A stretch of 56,746 nt of DNA from an uncultured Pseudomonadota bacterium (GTDB lineage: Bacteria > Myxococcota_A > Bradymonadia > Bradymonadales > GCA-2716585). Every line of letters starts with the position of its first letter. Within the stretch, counting starts at the first letter, position 1. Made by a program: the position numbers and the translations under genes. The stretch covers positions 1-56,746 of the forward strand of contig CAKZKQ010000035.1 in assembly GCA_937123825.1 (NCBI GenBank), in the 5' to 3' direction. Shown here in pieces: positions 1 to 8,900 of the stretch. The notes under the pieces are model-generated. The model ran no database searches. It was not told where the DNA came from and saw only the letters and a list, made by a program, of their open reading frames with translations.

Positions 1-75
1 CCTCCTTCAGGGGTTTCCCGCTGGGACATTGAGCCTTGGTTTGGTGGGTGTGACGCGCAAAGGCGCAGGTCTGTT

Positions 76-119
76 CAAAAAAACCGTAGGGTTTTAACGG
101 CGCCTTGCGATTGGGCGCC
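76..119 (-). terminator. Tandem hairpins / intrinsic terminator after the 151-1203 lipoprotein
   Basis: Read on the minus strand, a GGCGCC...GGCGCC hairpin (119-114 with 104-99) is followed by a second hairpin, AAAACC-CTAC-GGTTTT (95-80), running into seven T. This sits just beyond the stop codon of the minus-strand lipoprotein gene and should end its transcript. Seen directly; function inferred from structure. Confidence 0.55.
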
Positions 120-150
120 TGGGTGACCTACGCGGTGTCGGGTTGGAGGG

Positions 151-1203
151 TCACTTTTGCGTGGCTTTGGTGGGGGCGTCGTGGCAGGAGTAATCGGCGT
201 TGATGGTCCAGATGCGTTGGCCGATTTGGAGCGTCGTCTGGGTGATGCGCCGGGGCTCGGCAGGGTCGTAGCTGTAGACAAACTCGGCGGTGTACTTCAG
301 CGCACCGTCTTCCAGGTCATGCTCGGCGTAGGTGCGCCCCACCAGCATCCCGGCCTTGTTGTAGGTAAAGCGCCGCTCGGTGGAGGTCAGGATTTGCCCC
401 TCTTCGCCCATGTGGGTGCTGAGGCGACGGGTCGGCAGGCCGTTTTCATTGAAGTCGGTCATCAACGAGATGCCTTCATCGTCTCTGTCATGGCTCAGCC
501 AGGTCATGGGTTCATTGAAGACCAATGTGCTGACGCTCTCGCTGGGCAAGAGCATCTCTTTATAAGGGTCGCCGTCACCGCCCAACCCGCTCTCTTCGGT
601 GGCCTTCACGGTCCGCTGCCCCTCCATGTCGTAGGTGACCGACGACGCCATCCCACCCTCGCCGGCAAACCCGCCATCGCGCATGAAGAAGTTTCTAAAG
701 CCCACCACGGCGCCCTCTTCGTCGTAAGCGTAGCGCTCTTCGTAGGTGGTGGCCTGGCACTTGTCCTGGTCCATGCAGCCTTCAAAGCCCACAAAGCGCC
801 CCTGACCGTCGTACACAAAGAGGTGTTTGCCCGTCACCATCAGGTCCACCAACATGTAGTTTGAGTGGCCGATGGTCGGCATGCCCTTGTCGTCGTACTC
901 GATGCTGGCCTGTTTGAACGAGCCGTCGGGGGTCTTGACGGTGGTGGCGCAAGGCCAGTCCAGACCGCGCATGTGCTCGATCTCCAACCCCAACAGCCCC
1001 GCAGGCAGCGACATCATCAGGTTCTGGGACATGGCCTCATGCACGTCCTTTGGCGGCGCCATCGGCGGGGTGGTCGTGGGCACAGGGGCGGCCTTGGCGG
1101 CTTTGTTGGCCACAGGCGGCTTCATGTCCGTGCGCTGCTTTCCACCGCAAGCCGGCAAGAGCAAACCGGCGCTCAAGAGAACGATGATGGAGCGGATGTG
1201 CAT
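151..1203 (-). CDS. Secreted lipoprotein with YD-repeat-like segments
   Basis: A 350-aa lipoprotein. The N-terminus is a short signal peptide ending in a lipobox (LLLPAC, Cys at about residue 19), followed by a Lys/Pro/Ala-rich linker of about 35 residues. The rest has repeated short motifs of the type YDxxGxxVGF and YNKAGMLVGRTY, which resemble degenerate YD/RHS-like beta repeats; I do not recognise a full toxin or RHS core. Likely anchored in the outer membrane facing the periplasm or surface. It is monocistronic on the minus strand, with an intrinsic terminator beyond its stop. The precise function is unknown; the lipobox is clear, the repeat assignment weak. Confidence 0.8.
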   Translation of the reverse strand: MHIRSIIVLLSAGLLLPACGGKQRTDMKPPVANKAAKAAPVPTTTPPMAPPKDVHEAMSQNLMMSLPAGLLGLEIEHMRGLDWPCATTVKTPDGSFKQASIEYDDKGMPTIGHSNYMLVDLMVTGKHLFVYDGQGRFVGFEGCMDQDKCQATTYEERYAYDEEGAVVGFRNFFMRDGGFAGEGGMASSVTYDMEGQRTVKATEESGLGGDGDPYKEMLLPSESVSTLVFNEPMTWLSHDRDDEGISLMTDFNENGLPTRRLSTHMGEEGQILTSTERRFTYNKAGMLVGRTYAEHDLEDGALKYTAEFVYSYDPAEPRRITQTTLQIGQRIWTINADYSCHDAPTKATQK

Positions 1204-1539
1204 GGTCTACAAACTCCCTGGTTGATGGCTCGACTGTCTGGCCTGCGCAAAACCGTGCGTCAGATGGGTCACCCCTTACGGACGCATGCCGTGGACGGGG
1301 GTTGCGCCAGTGGACGTTTTTTAGGCCCATGTGACCCTTTTGCAAAATAATCCAATCCCCGTTGGACGCTGTGACTGTCGGCGTTGATGCGACATTTTAA
1401 GGGATGTGTTTTGCCAGTGAGATTAAAAAATACAAAAATATGTGACCTTCATAAGTCGGCGCGTGTCTCAAAGGACAAAGGCGGCGATGGATGTTCCAGC
1501 CGCTCTTGGAAGCCAGGCCCAGTGGTGTGGAGGTGAGCA
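1204..1539. other. Intergenic, no gene seen
   Basis: 336 bp between the divergent lipoprotein and the small ORF at 1540. The only notable content is an AT-rich patch around 1420-1442, unlike the GC-rich surroundings, which may hold promoter elements for either side. No convincing -35/-10 pair, RNA or repeat was found. Confidence 0.4.
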
Positions 1540-1833
1540 ATGTCCCACCAGAACAAATGCGACGCAGATGGGCTTGAGGCAGAAGTTGTTGCAGTGGCAA
1601 CATCAGTGGTCAACGAGGCGGGGTTTGTGATGAACATGCGCAACGGCAAAATATACGAAACGATGGCTTCGAAGTTGTGGAGAGAGGGCGGCCGGGTGAG
1701 CCTGAAGGTTCAAGGCGTGCGCATGGCGAAGCTCTCTTTTGAGCGCTACGACAAGACGCCTTATCCGCGGCTGGCTCCAAGGCGAGTGCAGGGTTTGTGG
1801 TGCAGCGCATCGCGGGGGGCTGTGGAGTCATGA
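1540..1833 (+). CDS. Small hypothetical protein upstream of sigma factor
   Basis: A 97-aa ORF I do not recognise. Support for translation: a strong Shine-Dalgarno (GGAGGTGAGCA) directly before ATG 1540, plausible codon use, and a stop that overlaps an in-frame ATG of the following sigma-factor frame (ATGA at 1830-1833), an arrangement typical of translational coupling. No signal peptide, membrane segment or known domain is evident. It may be a leader or regulator of the sigma operon; equally it may be a chance ORF. Confidence 0.45.
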   Translation: MSHQNKCDADGLEAEVVAVATSVVNEAGFVMNMRNGKIYETMASKLWREGGRVSLKVQGVRMAKLSFERYDKTPYPRLAPRRVQGLWCSASRGAVES

Positions 1834-1961
1834 GTGCCGCTGTGGCCATCGCCCATGTTCGTCCGATGCGCGGCGTTGTGATCGTCGCGGCGTTGCGAGA
1901 GCGCCTGTGGGAGCGCGGGTTGAGGGTCTTTTTTGGAGGCTCAACCCAGCGCGCCACAAAG

Positions 1962-2525
1962 ATGGACGCTCTGGAGGACAAGGCGTTGGTGGCCCACGTG
2001 CTCGGTGGTGGTGCGCAAGGGGATCTGGCTTACGAGGTCTTGATCCGGCGCCATCAGAGTTGGGTGTTGAGGTTGATCCAGCGTTTGCTGAGCAGCTTTG
2101 ACAGCGACGCAGAAGACGTCACCCAGGAGGTTTTTGTGGGGGCGTTTCTGGCGCTCGACTCCTGGCGGCAGGAGGCCCCGTTTCGGGGTTGGCTCAGGAC
2201 GATCGCAATGAGAACAGCCTTCAACTGGCAGCGCGGCAGGCGCACGGCCCGGCGCTACGAAGACCGCGCACGCTCGGACCAGGAGGTCCTGGGCGCTCAG
2301 AACATCCGCCACGGTGGCGACGGCCGCCTGGCGCTCGAAGAGTTGGATGGTTTGCTGCAACAGATGTCCTACCCCTATCGGGAGGTGCTCTTGCTGCGCC
2401 ACATGGAAGAGATGTCCATCGACGAGATCGCCAAGACGCTGGAGATCAGCGCCTCGGCGACCAAAATGCGCCTGAAGCGCGCCAGAGCGCAGCTCAAGGA
2501 GTTGTACGATGACGCCACCCGATGA
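1962..2525 (+). CDS. ECF-type sigma-70 family RNA polymerase sigma factor
   Basis: About 187 aa with both diagnostic sigma regions: region 2 (roughly residues 20-90, with the DAEDVTQEVFVGAF core-binding segment and GWLRTIAMRTAFNW) and region 4 (roughly 130-182, helix-turn-helix MSIDEIAKTLEISASATKMRLKR, quoted in part). It would redirect RNA polymerase to a small regulon. ATG 1962 gives the usual ECF N-terminus, but the frame is open further upstream and ATG 1830 overlaps the previous stop, which would add 44 residues. The 3' end overlaps the next gene by 17 bp, so the two are translationally coupled. The downstream proteins are candidates for its regulator and output; no classical zinc anti-sigma is present. 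Confidence 0.88.
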   Translation: MDALEDKALVAHVLGGGAQGDLAYEVLIRRHQSWVLRLIQRLLSSFDSDAEDVTQEVFVGAFLALDSWRQEAPFRGWLRTIAMRTAFNWQRGRRTARRYEDRARSDQEVLGAQNIRHGGDGRLALEELDGLLQQMSYPYREVLLLRHMEEMSIDEIAKTLEISASATKMRLKRARAQLKELYDDATR

Positions 2526-2781
2526 TCTCAACGATCCCGAAGAGGTGCGCGTTCACGGATGGTTCGCCGCCTTGAGAAAAGTCATGCCCGTGCCCAAGCG
2601 CGACCTGCCCATGAGCGTCATGCAGCAGCTCGACGGCCTGCAGGACGACGAGCGGCTCAAGGGCCCCGCCCTTGAGAAGGTCCTGGGTGGCCTTTTGACT
2701 GAAGCGCTCAACGCCGTCTCCCGATTTTTGAATGGCGACGACAAGGGCGACGGGCCCAAAAACTCCAGCAGGGAGGAGTGA
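2509..2781 (+). CDS. Small hypothetical protein coupled to the sigma factor
   Basis: A 90-aa acidic/polar protein whose ATG lies inside the end of the sigma gene, the classic position of an anti-sigma factor. It lacks the HxxxCxxC zinc anti-sigma signature and has no membrane segment, so it is not a standard ZAS or RsbW anti-sigma. The central part (KRDLPMSVMQQLDGLQDDER) could form helices. An anti-sigma or sigma-adaptor role is inferred from position only. Its stop overlaps the start region of the membrane protein that follows. Confidence 0.7.
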   Translation: MTPPDDLNDPEEVRVHGWFAALRKVMPVPKRDLPMSVMQQLDGLQDDERLKGPALEKVLGGLLTEALNAVSRFLNGDDKGDGPKNSSREE

Positions 2782-3677
2782 TGCAGACCACTGGCGGCGT
2801 TCAGAAGGCCATGAGCCTAACCCAGAAGATGCTCGATTATGGCACCGACATGGTGCCGCGGCTGGTGTCTGTGGCGGCCGTGGTGCTGGTGGGGGTGCTG
2901 GTGGCTTATGCGCTGCGCGCCTTGGTGCGCTGGGCGGTCGAGCGTTTTGGGATCGACGCGCTGGCCGAACGGATCGGCGTCGCGCGTTTGCTCTACCGGC
3001 TGGGCATCCAGGCGGGCTTCACCAAGGTCGCCACCGGCCTGGCGTTCTGGGGGGTCTTGCTCCTGACGACCCACACCGCCGTCTCGCTCAGCGGCCTGGA
3101 AGGGCTCAACCAGGCCATGACCGCCTTTTTGGGCTACATGCCCAACGTCCTGGCGGCTGTGGTGGTCTTCATCGCGGGCATGCTCGGGGCCGACTTCCTC
3201 TCGGGGATGGTGCGGCGCGTGGCCGAGCAGCGCGATGACGTCGAGTCGCCCAAGTTCCTTGGTGCCGTGTCTTATTACGCCACCGTGGTTCTGGCCGCGA
3301 CGCTGGCGGTGGAGCAGCTTGGTCTGGAGATCGCGCTGGTCAACGCGCTGATTCAAATTGTGGTCGCCGCCGGCAGCTTTGGTCTGGCGGTGGCCTTTGC
3401 GCTTGGGGCCAGAGAGACGGTCCGAAACCTGATCGCGCGCTTTTATGTCGGTCGCCTCTTTCGCAAAGGGGACCGGGTTCAAATGGGAGCGTTTACCGGA
3501 ACGGTCGTGGGTTTAAGCCCCACCAGCGTGCTGCTCAAAGACGGCGCGCAGGAGGTCTTGATCCCGTGCCACCGATTGATGAATGAGGCCGCGCGCCTGG
3601 ATCGCGTGGATTCGCACAGCACACCAACAAAGGACGATTCAAATGATGATCCCAAGCAGCAAGACGCGATGCCCTGA
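2781..3677 (+). CDS. Mechanosensitive channel-like membrane protein (MscS/CmpX-type)
   Basis: A 298-aa inner-membrane protein with about five hydrophobic segments (residues ~20-45, 70-92, 105-135, 160-180, 190-215), with paired Gly/Ala-rich helices like conserved-TM-helix MscS relatives. After the last helix comes a short beta domain (GDRVQMGAFTGTVVGL...) that matches the MscS middle domain. The large C-terminal MscS domain is missing, so it is a short channel family. ATG 2781 follows GGGAGGAG and overlaps the previous stop. Its place in the sigma-factor operon suggests an envelope- or osmotic-stress circuit, by inference. Confidence 0.75.
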   Translation: MQTTGGVQKAMSLTQKMLDYGTDMVPRLVSVAAVVLVGVLVAYALRALVRWAVERFGIDALAERIGVARLLYRLGIQAGFTKVATGLAFWGVLLLTTHTAVSLSGLEGLNQAMTAFLGYMPNVLAAVVVFIAGMLGADFLSGMVRRVAEQRDDVESPKFLGAVSYYATVVLAATLAVEQLGLEIALVNALIQIVVAAGSFGLAVAFALGARETVRNLIARFYVGRLFRKGDRVQMGAFTGTVVGLSPTSVLLKDGAQEVLIPCHRLMNEAARLDRVDSHSTPTKDDSNDDPKQQDAMP

Positions 3678-3858
3678 GGCCCGCAAGGGTTTTGGAGCGT
3701 GCGCCCAGGGGGCTGGAGACGCCGTGTTTTGCCTTGGGCAGTAGAAGAACAAGGCCGTGCCCTCCAAGCCGCCACTGGCCAACGCGCAGCGGGTCAAGAA
3801 TGCCCCTCGACGTCGGCAGGCGCGCCTTTGAGATGACGCGGTGAGATAAGGTGATGAC

Positions 3859-5466
3859 ATGCAATGGATGAAGATGGGCCAGCGCCCTGGGGCGCTGGTA
3901 CAGGGGACGTGTGTCCTGGCGATGGCGCTCTGCGCGCTGGTGGGGATGGGCTCGACCGCGTTGGCCCAACAAGCCCCTGGCGGCGCGGGCGCAGGGATGG
4001 AGTCCGGGAGCCTGGCGGATCAGCTCGACATGGACTTGACGCCCATTCCTGTGGGGATGGGGGCGCTCTTTGTGCCCTCGATGACGCGGGCCGAGGTCGA
4101 GCCCCCCATTCAGGTCTTTTTTGATGGTCAGCGCGTCGCCTGGGGGCGCACCGGCGAGCGGATCGTGCTGCCGCCTGGTGAATACAAGGTGGTGGTGGGG
4201 CAGGGGCCTGCCCAGGCGCGCCCCTCGTCCATGGTCCGCGTCATCGACGGCGTCACCACGCCCGTGGAGGTCTTCTTTGCGGCGCTGCGCGTCACCGCCG
4301 TCGATCCCGACGGCAACCCCATCGAGGTCCCCTACGAACTCATCGACGCGCGCGCAGGCACCTCCTGGGGCCAGCGCCGCACCCCCGCCGAGGGGAGCGC
4401 GGGCGACAAAACGTGGATTTTGCCCGCCCAGCCCGTCAAAATCGTCCTCGGCGGCGCCGAAGGCACCGCCATCACGCTGCCCATGGGCGCCGGCCAGTTG
4501 ATCCGCTATCGCCTTGTGGTCGACCGCGGCCAACTGGTCCGCGCCGAGCTGGCCGACAAAGAGATCATCCGTGAGGAGCGCTGGTGGCGCTTGCGCTGGG
4601 TTGTCGGCGGCGACTTCAGCTTCAACCGCACGCAAGGCCAACTGGGCGCCTTCAACGGCGACGCCATGCGCTTTGGCATCTTCACCCGCGCCTCCATCGG
4701 CATCGACTACGACAACCATCTGGCCCTGCTCAACCTCGACGTCGACGAGTCATGGATCGGTTTTGAAAGCGTCGATGGTCAAGAACTCGCCCTCCAAAAG
4801 CTCGCCGACGAGGCTCGCCTGGAGCTTCTTTACAACTATCGGCTTGGCCGCATCTTTGGCCCCTACGTGCGCGCTCAGGTCCGCACGGCGTTCTTTGAAA
4901 CCACCATCCGTCCCCCCCAGGACGCCACCCTGGAGTTGAGCGAAGACAACGTGCGGCGCAACATCGCGCTGGACGGCGAGGAAGACTTTACGCTCTTTAA
5001 GGCGCTGCGCCCCATGGAGATCCGCGAGGGCGTTGGGCTCTCCCTCTCCCCGGTGGACAACGACGTCTTTGACCTCGGGCTGCGCGTCGGCGTCGGCGCT
5101 CGCCAGGCCTACTACGACGACGGCATTGTCATCATCGAGCGCGACGGCCGCACCCTCAAAGGCGTTCGTCTGGGCGACGACGAGTCCTTCGGCGCCGAGT
5201 TGACCCTCACCGCCGGGCTGCGCCTTGGCCAGACCTTCTCCTGGGAGGGCGTGGCCGACTTCTACCTGCCCGTCGACCAATTTGACGGCCTGGAAGAGTT
5301 TGATGACCTCACCCCCGTCTTCCGCTTCGACAACGCCTTCACCATGAGCGTCAACAGCTTCCTCTCGGTGGTCTACAACCTCAACATCCGACGCGAAGCC
5401 TACGAGATCGACGACCCCCAGCTCTCCCACATCCTCAGCCTGCGCCTGCAGCACACGCTCTTTTGA
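3859..5466 (+). CDS. Secreted PEGA-like / outer-membrane beta-barrel protein
   Basis: 535 aa with a long signal peptide (about 1-36, ending ...STALAQQA). Residues ~75-200 contain two short beta modules with PEGA-like features (PPGEYKVVVGQ; VTAVDPDGNPIEV), then about 320 residues of alternating hydrophobic/polar strands that end in ...LSLRLQHTLF, a terminal aromatic residue as in outer-membrane barrels. It opens an envelope operon of four genes. Likely in the outer membrane with a periplasmic or surface N-domain. No enzymatic motif is seen; function unknown. Confidence 0.75.
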   Translation: MQWMKMGQRPGALVQGTCVLAMALCALVGMGSTALAQQAPGGAGAGMESGSLADQLDMDLTPIPVGMGALFVPSMTRAEVEPPIQVFFDGQRVAWGRTGERIVLPPGEYKVVVGQGPAQARPSSMVRVIDGVTTPVEVFFAALRVTAVDPDGNPIEVPYELIDARAGTSWGQRRTPAEGSAGDKTWILPAQPVKIVLGGAEGTAITLPMGAGQLIRYRLVVDRGQLVRAELADKEIIREERWWRLRWVVGGDFSFNRTQGQLGAFNGDAMRFGIFTRASIGIDYDNHLALLNLDVDESWIGFESVDGQELALQKLADEARLELLYNYRLGRIFGPYVRAQVRTAFFETTIRPPQDATLELSEDNVRRNIALDGEEDFTLFKALRPMEIREGVGLSLSPVDNDVFDLGLRVGVGARQAYYDDGIVIIERDGRTLKGVRLGDDESFGAELTLTAGLRLGQTFSWEGVADFYLPVDQFDGLEEFDDLTPVFRFDNAFTMSVNSFLSVVYNLNIRREAYEIDDPQLSHILSLRLQHTLF

Positions 5467-5486
5467 GCCCACAAGGAGGTAAGACG

Positions 5487-5951
5487 ATGAAGACTCTGAT
5501 GAGGGCGCTGGTGTTGACGATGGCCGTGGGCTGCGGCGCGGTCAGCTTGACCGCCTGCGCTGGCAGCCAGCCCCAGGACGAGGCCGCGCTGGCGCTCAAG
5601 CGCTCCATGGACCAGCGCATCCAGACGCTCAAGACCGTCTCTTCGACGCTGCGCCAGAGCCCCTTTGCGCCCGAGGCCGCCGCCGGGCTCGATCAAGCCG
5701 ACGTCTGGCTCGGCCGGATCGAGGCCATCATGGCCCGACCTCGCAAAGAGCGCGACAAAGACCAACTTGAACTCCTGCTCCAAGCCACCGAAGGCCAACT
5801 GATCGAAGTCCGCGCCTTCTTCTCGCGCCGCGAGGCCGAGACCGACCTGGAGCGCAAACGCAGCACCTACCAAAACCAAATGGAAGAGATCGAAGCGCTG
5901 CGCGAACAAAATCAGCGCGCGCTGGGCGACGCCAAAGGGGGTGAAGAATGA
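5487..5951 (+). CDS. Small helical lipoprotein
   Basis: 154 aa. ATG 5487 is chosen because AAGGAGGT lies 8 nt before it; a TTG/ATG further upstream would only extend into the previous stop. Signal peptide with lipobox SLTAC (Cys about 24), then an almost entirely helical, charged protein likely to form a coiled coil (about residues 95-150, RKRSTYQNQMEEIEALREQN-like). The gene overlaps the large OmpA lipoprotein by 4 bp (ATGA), so the two are made together and possibly interact. The family is not recognised; it resembles DUF4398-type helical lipoproteins. Confidence 0.75.
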   Translation: MKTLMRALVLTMAVGCGAVSLTACAGSQPQDEAALALKRSMDQRIQTLKTVSSTLRQSPFAPEAAAGLDQADVWLGRIEAIMARPRKERDKDQLELLLQATEGQLIEVRAFFSRREAETDLERKRSTYQNQMEEIEALREQNQRALGDAKGGEE

Positions 5952-8900
5952 CCCGCAAGACCCACATCCTGGCGGCGCTGCTCTTGACCGCCGCCACCGC
6001 TTCAGCCTGCGCCAGCGACCCCGCCCCGCGCGCACTGACCGAAGCCTCCGACAAGCTCAAAGCGCCCGACACTGCCCGTCTGGCCGAAACTCGCCCTCGC
6101 CTCATTCAAGAGGCGCGCGCGCTGAGAAAAGAGGCGCGCCAGGCCTGGAAACGCGGCGATCTGGACGAGGCCGACCTCAAGGCCCGGATGGCGCTGCAAA
6201 AACTCAGCACTGCCGCCCACTTCGCCGCCCGCGACGAAGCGCTGGGGCGCGTGGGCGCGATGGCGGTCTCGGTCGATGAGATCGAGGAAGAATACGCGCG
6301 CATCGAACGCGAAAGTCAGGCGCTGGGCCGCTACCAACAGGCCGACGCCGAGTTTCGGCGCCTTGAGGCCGAGCTGGCCCAGATGAAGGCCGACGACCAA
6401 AGCGCACAGGCCAAGGCTCAGCGCGCGGTCGTCTCGGCCCGCAAACGCCAGGGAGAGGCCATCGGCGCTGGTGCCCCGACCGCCGCAGGGCCGGTCTACG
6501 AAGAAGGCCGCTTGCTCCTCGACACCGCCATCAGCGCGCTGCGTGAAGGCCTCTTTGAAGAGTCCATGCTCTCCTCCGAGCAGGCCTCGGCCAAGTTTGA
6601 CGCCGCCATCGCCGCCTCCAAAGACTCCGCCGTGGCCCAGCGCCGCCGCGCCCAGCAAGAAGAGGCTCGCCAGGACGAAAGCCAGAAGGCCGCCGATGCC
6701 GCCCGAGCCGCCATCGACGATGCCCAGACGGCCCAGGCCAGCGCCATCGCCCAGCGCATGCCCGAAAAGGACAAGTCCAACTATGAAAAGGCCACCTACC
6801 TGCTGGAGTTGGCCGGGCGCAGCCTTGAAGAAGAGCGCTATGATGACGCCACCAGCCGCGCCAAGGAGGCGCTGACCATCTTCAAAGGCGCCGAGTTTGG
6901 CGCCGACTCACCCCGAGGCAAGGCCGAAGCGGCCATCAAATCGGCCCAGGAGGCGCGCGCGGGCCTTGTGGGCATGGGGATCACCGACCTGAACCTCACC
7001 CGAGAGGCCGACTACAACCTGGAACTGGCACAGGGCGCACTCAAAGACGGCGACTTTGAACGCGCCACCAAGCTGGCCGACGACGCCCGCGCCGACTACG
7101 AGGGCGCGCTGGCCTTTGCCCCGCGTCTTGGCGTCTCTGGCAACGCTCGCCGTGCCGCAGCGCCCGCCGCTGGGCGTCCCGCACCCGCTTATGGCAACGC
7201 GCCTGTGGCCGCTGCGGCTGGTGCATGGCTGACCCGCGCCGATTTGGCCCGTTGGGAGGTCGAACAGCTCCTGCTCAAGGTCCAAACCGAGCGCGCCGAA
7301 GCCCTCGGGGCATCCCGTGACGCCCAGTGCCCCGCCACCTTCCGTCAGTTTGAGGCCACGCTCCAAATCGCCCAGGAGCGCCTGGAGGCCGAAGACCTGA
7401 CGCGCGCTGTGGAGTTTGCTTTGCGCGCCAGCGACCAACTGGCCCAGTGCGCCCCGGCCGCTGGCGCTGGTGCGGCGCGGGCAGGAAACGCCGCAGTGGC
7501 CCGGGCTGACCGTCAGCAAGAGGCCGCCGAACGCAAGGAGAAGGCCACCGCTGATGTGACCATGGCCAGGGCTCAGTTGCTCTTCACCAAAGCCACAGCC
7601 CGCAAAGAAGACCCCGAAAAGCTCAAAGAGCCCGCCATGCTCATCGCTGGCGCGCAGCAATGGTACGAGCGCGGGGGTTGGATTCAGGTGGCGACCTTTG
7701 CCCAGGAGGCCGTCAAGGTCCTGGAGCGCCTGGAGAAAGAAGCCCAGGACGCCGCCAAAGAAGCCCAAAAGGCCAAGGCTGCCAAGGAGGCGGCGGCCAA
7801 AAAAGCGGCCGCGAAAGAAGCCGCCGTCGCCAAGGCCGATCCCGCCCCAGCCCCCAAGGTCTGTCGAGGCTTCAAGGCCCGCATGGACAAGGTCCGTGTG
7901 GATCAGGCCGTGGCCTCGGGGCGCGTGGTGGGGCGTCAGTCCGAGGCACGTTTGCGCCGCGCGGTGGCGATGACGACTTCGGCCCAGCAGTTGGCCGACG
8001 GGGGAAACTGCAAAGAGGCGGATCTGCTGCTGGGTGAGGCCAAAACGATTTTTAAGGAGCTGTCTGCGGCCCGCAAGGATGCACCGGCCAAAGACGACAA
8101 GCCCTCCAAAGCCGCCACCGCGCAGAAGGTCGCGCCGCCTCCGCCCACCACGTGCGAAGGTTTTGACAAGGAAGTGCAGTCAGCGCGCGCGACAGAGCGT
8201 CTGACGGCCGTCAAGGTGCGCGGCGAGGGGGAGGAAGCGCGCTATCGCCAGGGATCGGCGTTGTTGCGCTCCGCCGAGCAGTTCAGCGGTGAGGGCCAGT
8301 GTGAGCAGGCCGAGCAGTTGATGGCGGCGGCGTTGGGGATCTTTGAGAGCATCCAAGACGTTCCGCCGCCGCCCACCAACCCCCCCGCCGCGGTCTCACA
8401 AGTGGCCAGTGACGCCCAGGCCGAGCCTGACAAGGGCGTGGATCCGGCGGCCCAGGCCGAGGCGCTGGAGGCCATTGGGCGCGCCAAGGTGCTCCAGGCC
8501 AGCCGCGCCGACCAGAGTCAGAACGACGTGTATCGGGTCGGGTCCAAGTTGCTTGGCGACAGCCAGCTTTTGTTTGACCAGGGACGCGCCTTGGAGGCCA
8601 CCCGGTTGGCACAGCAAGCCGCCTTTGCGTTTGAGTCCCTGCCCGGTGGGTACGGGGACGTTCCTGTGGGGGAGGAGCCGTGGCGCGAGGCCTATCAAGA
8701 GGTTTTGAGTGCGTTGGTGCTGCGCGATCGCGCCGGAGACGTGGTCAAGGGCGACGATGAGCGCGTGGCCTATGACCGTGGTTTGGAGTTCATCACCCGG
8801 TCGCGTCGGGCCTGGGACGACAAGGATTACCTTGGCTCCGAGCGCTGGGCCAAGGCGGCCGCCGAAGAGTTCAACGCGGTGCTGACGCTGGTCTCTGAGC

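Noticed and set aside
3535..4719. 394-aa minus-strand frame opposite the first envelope gene
   Set aside because: Low-complexity shadow of a real GC-rich gene with no start signal.
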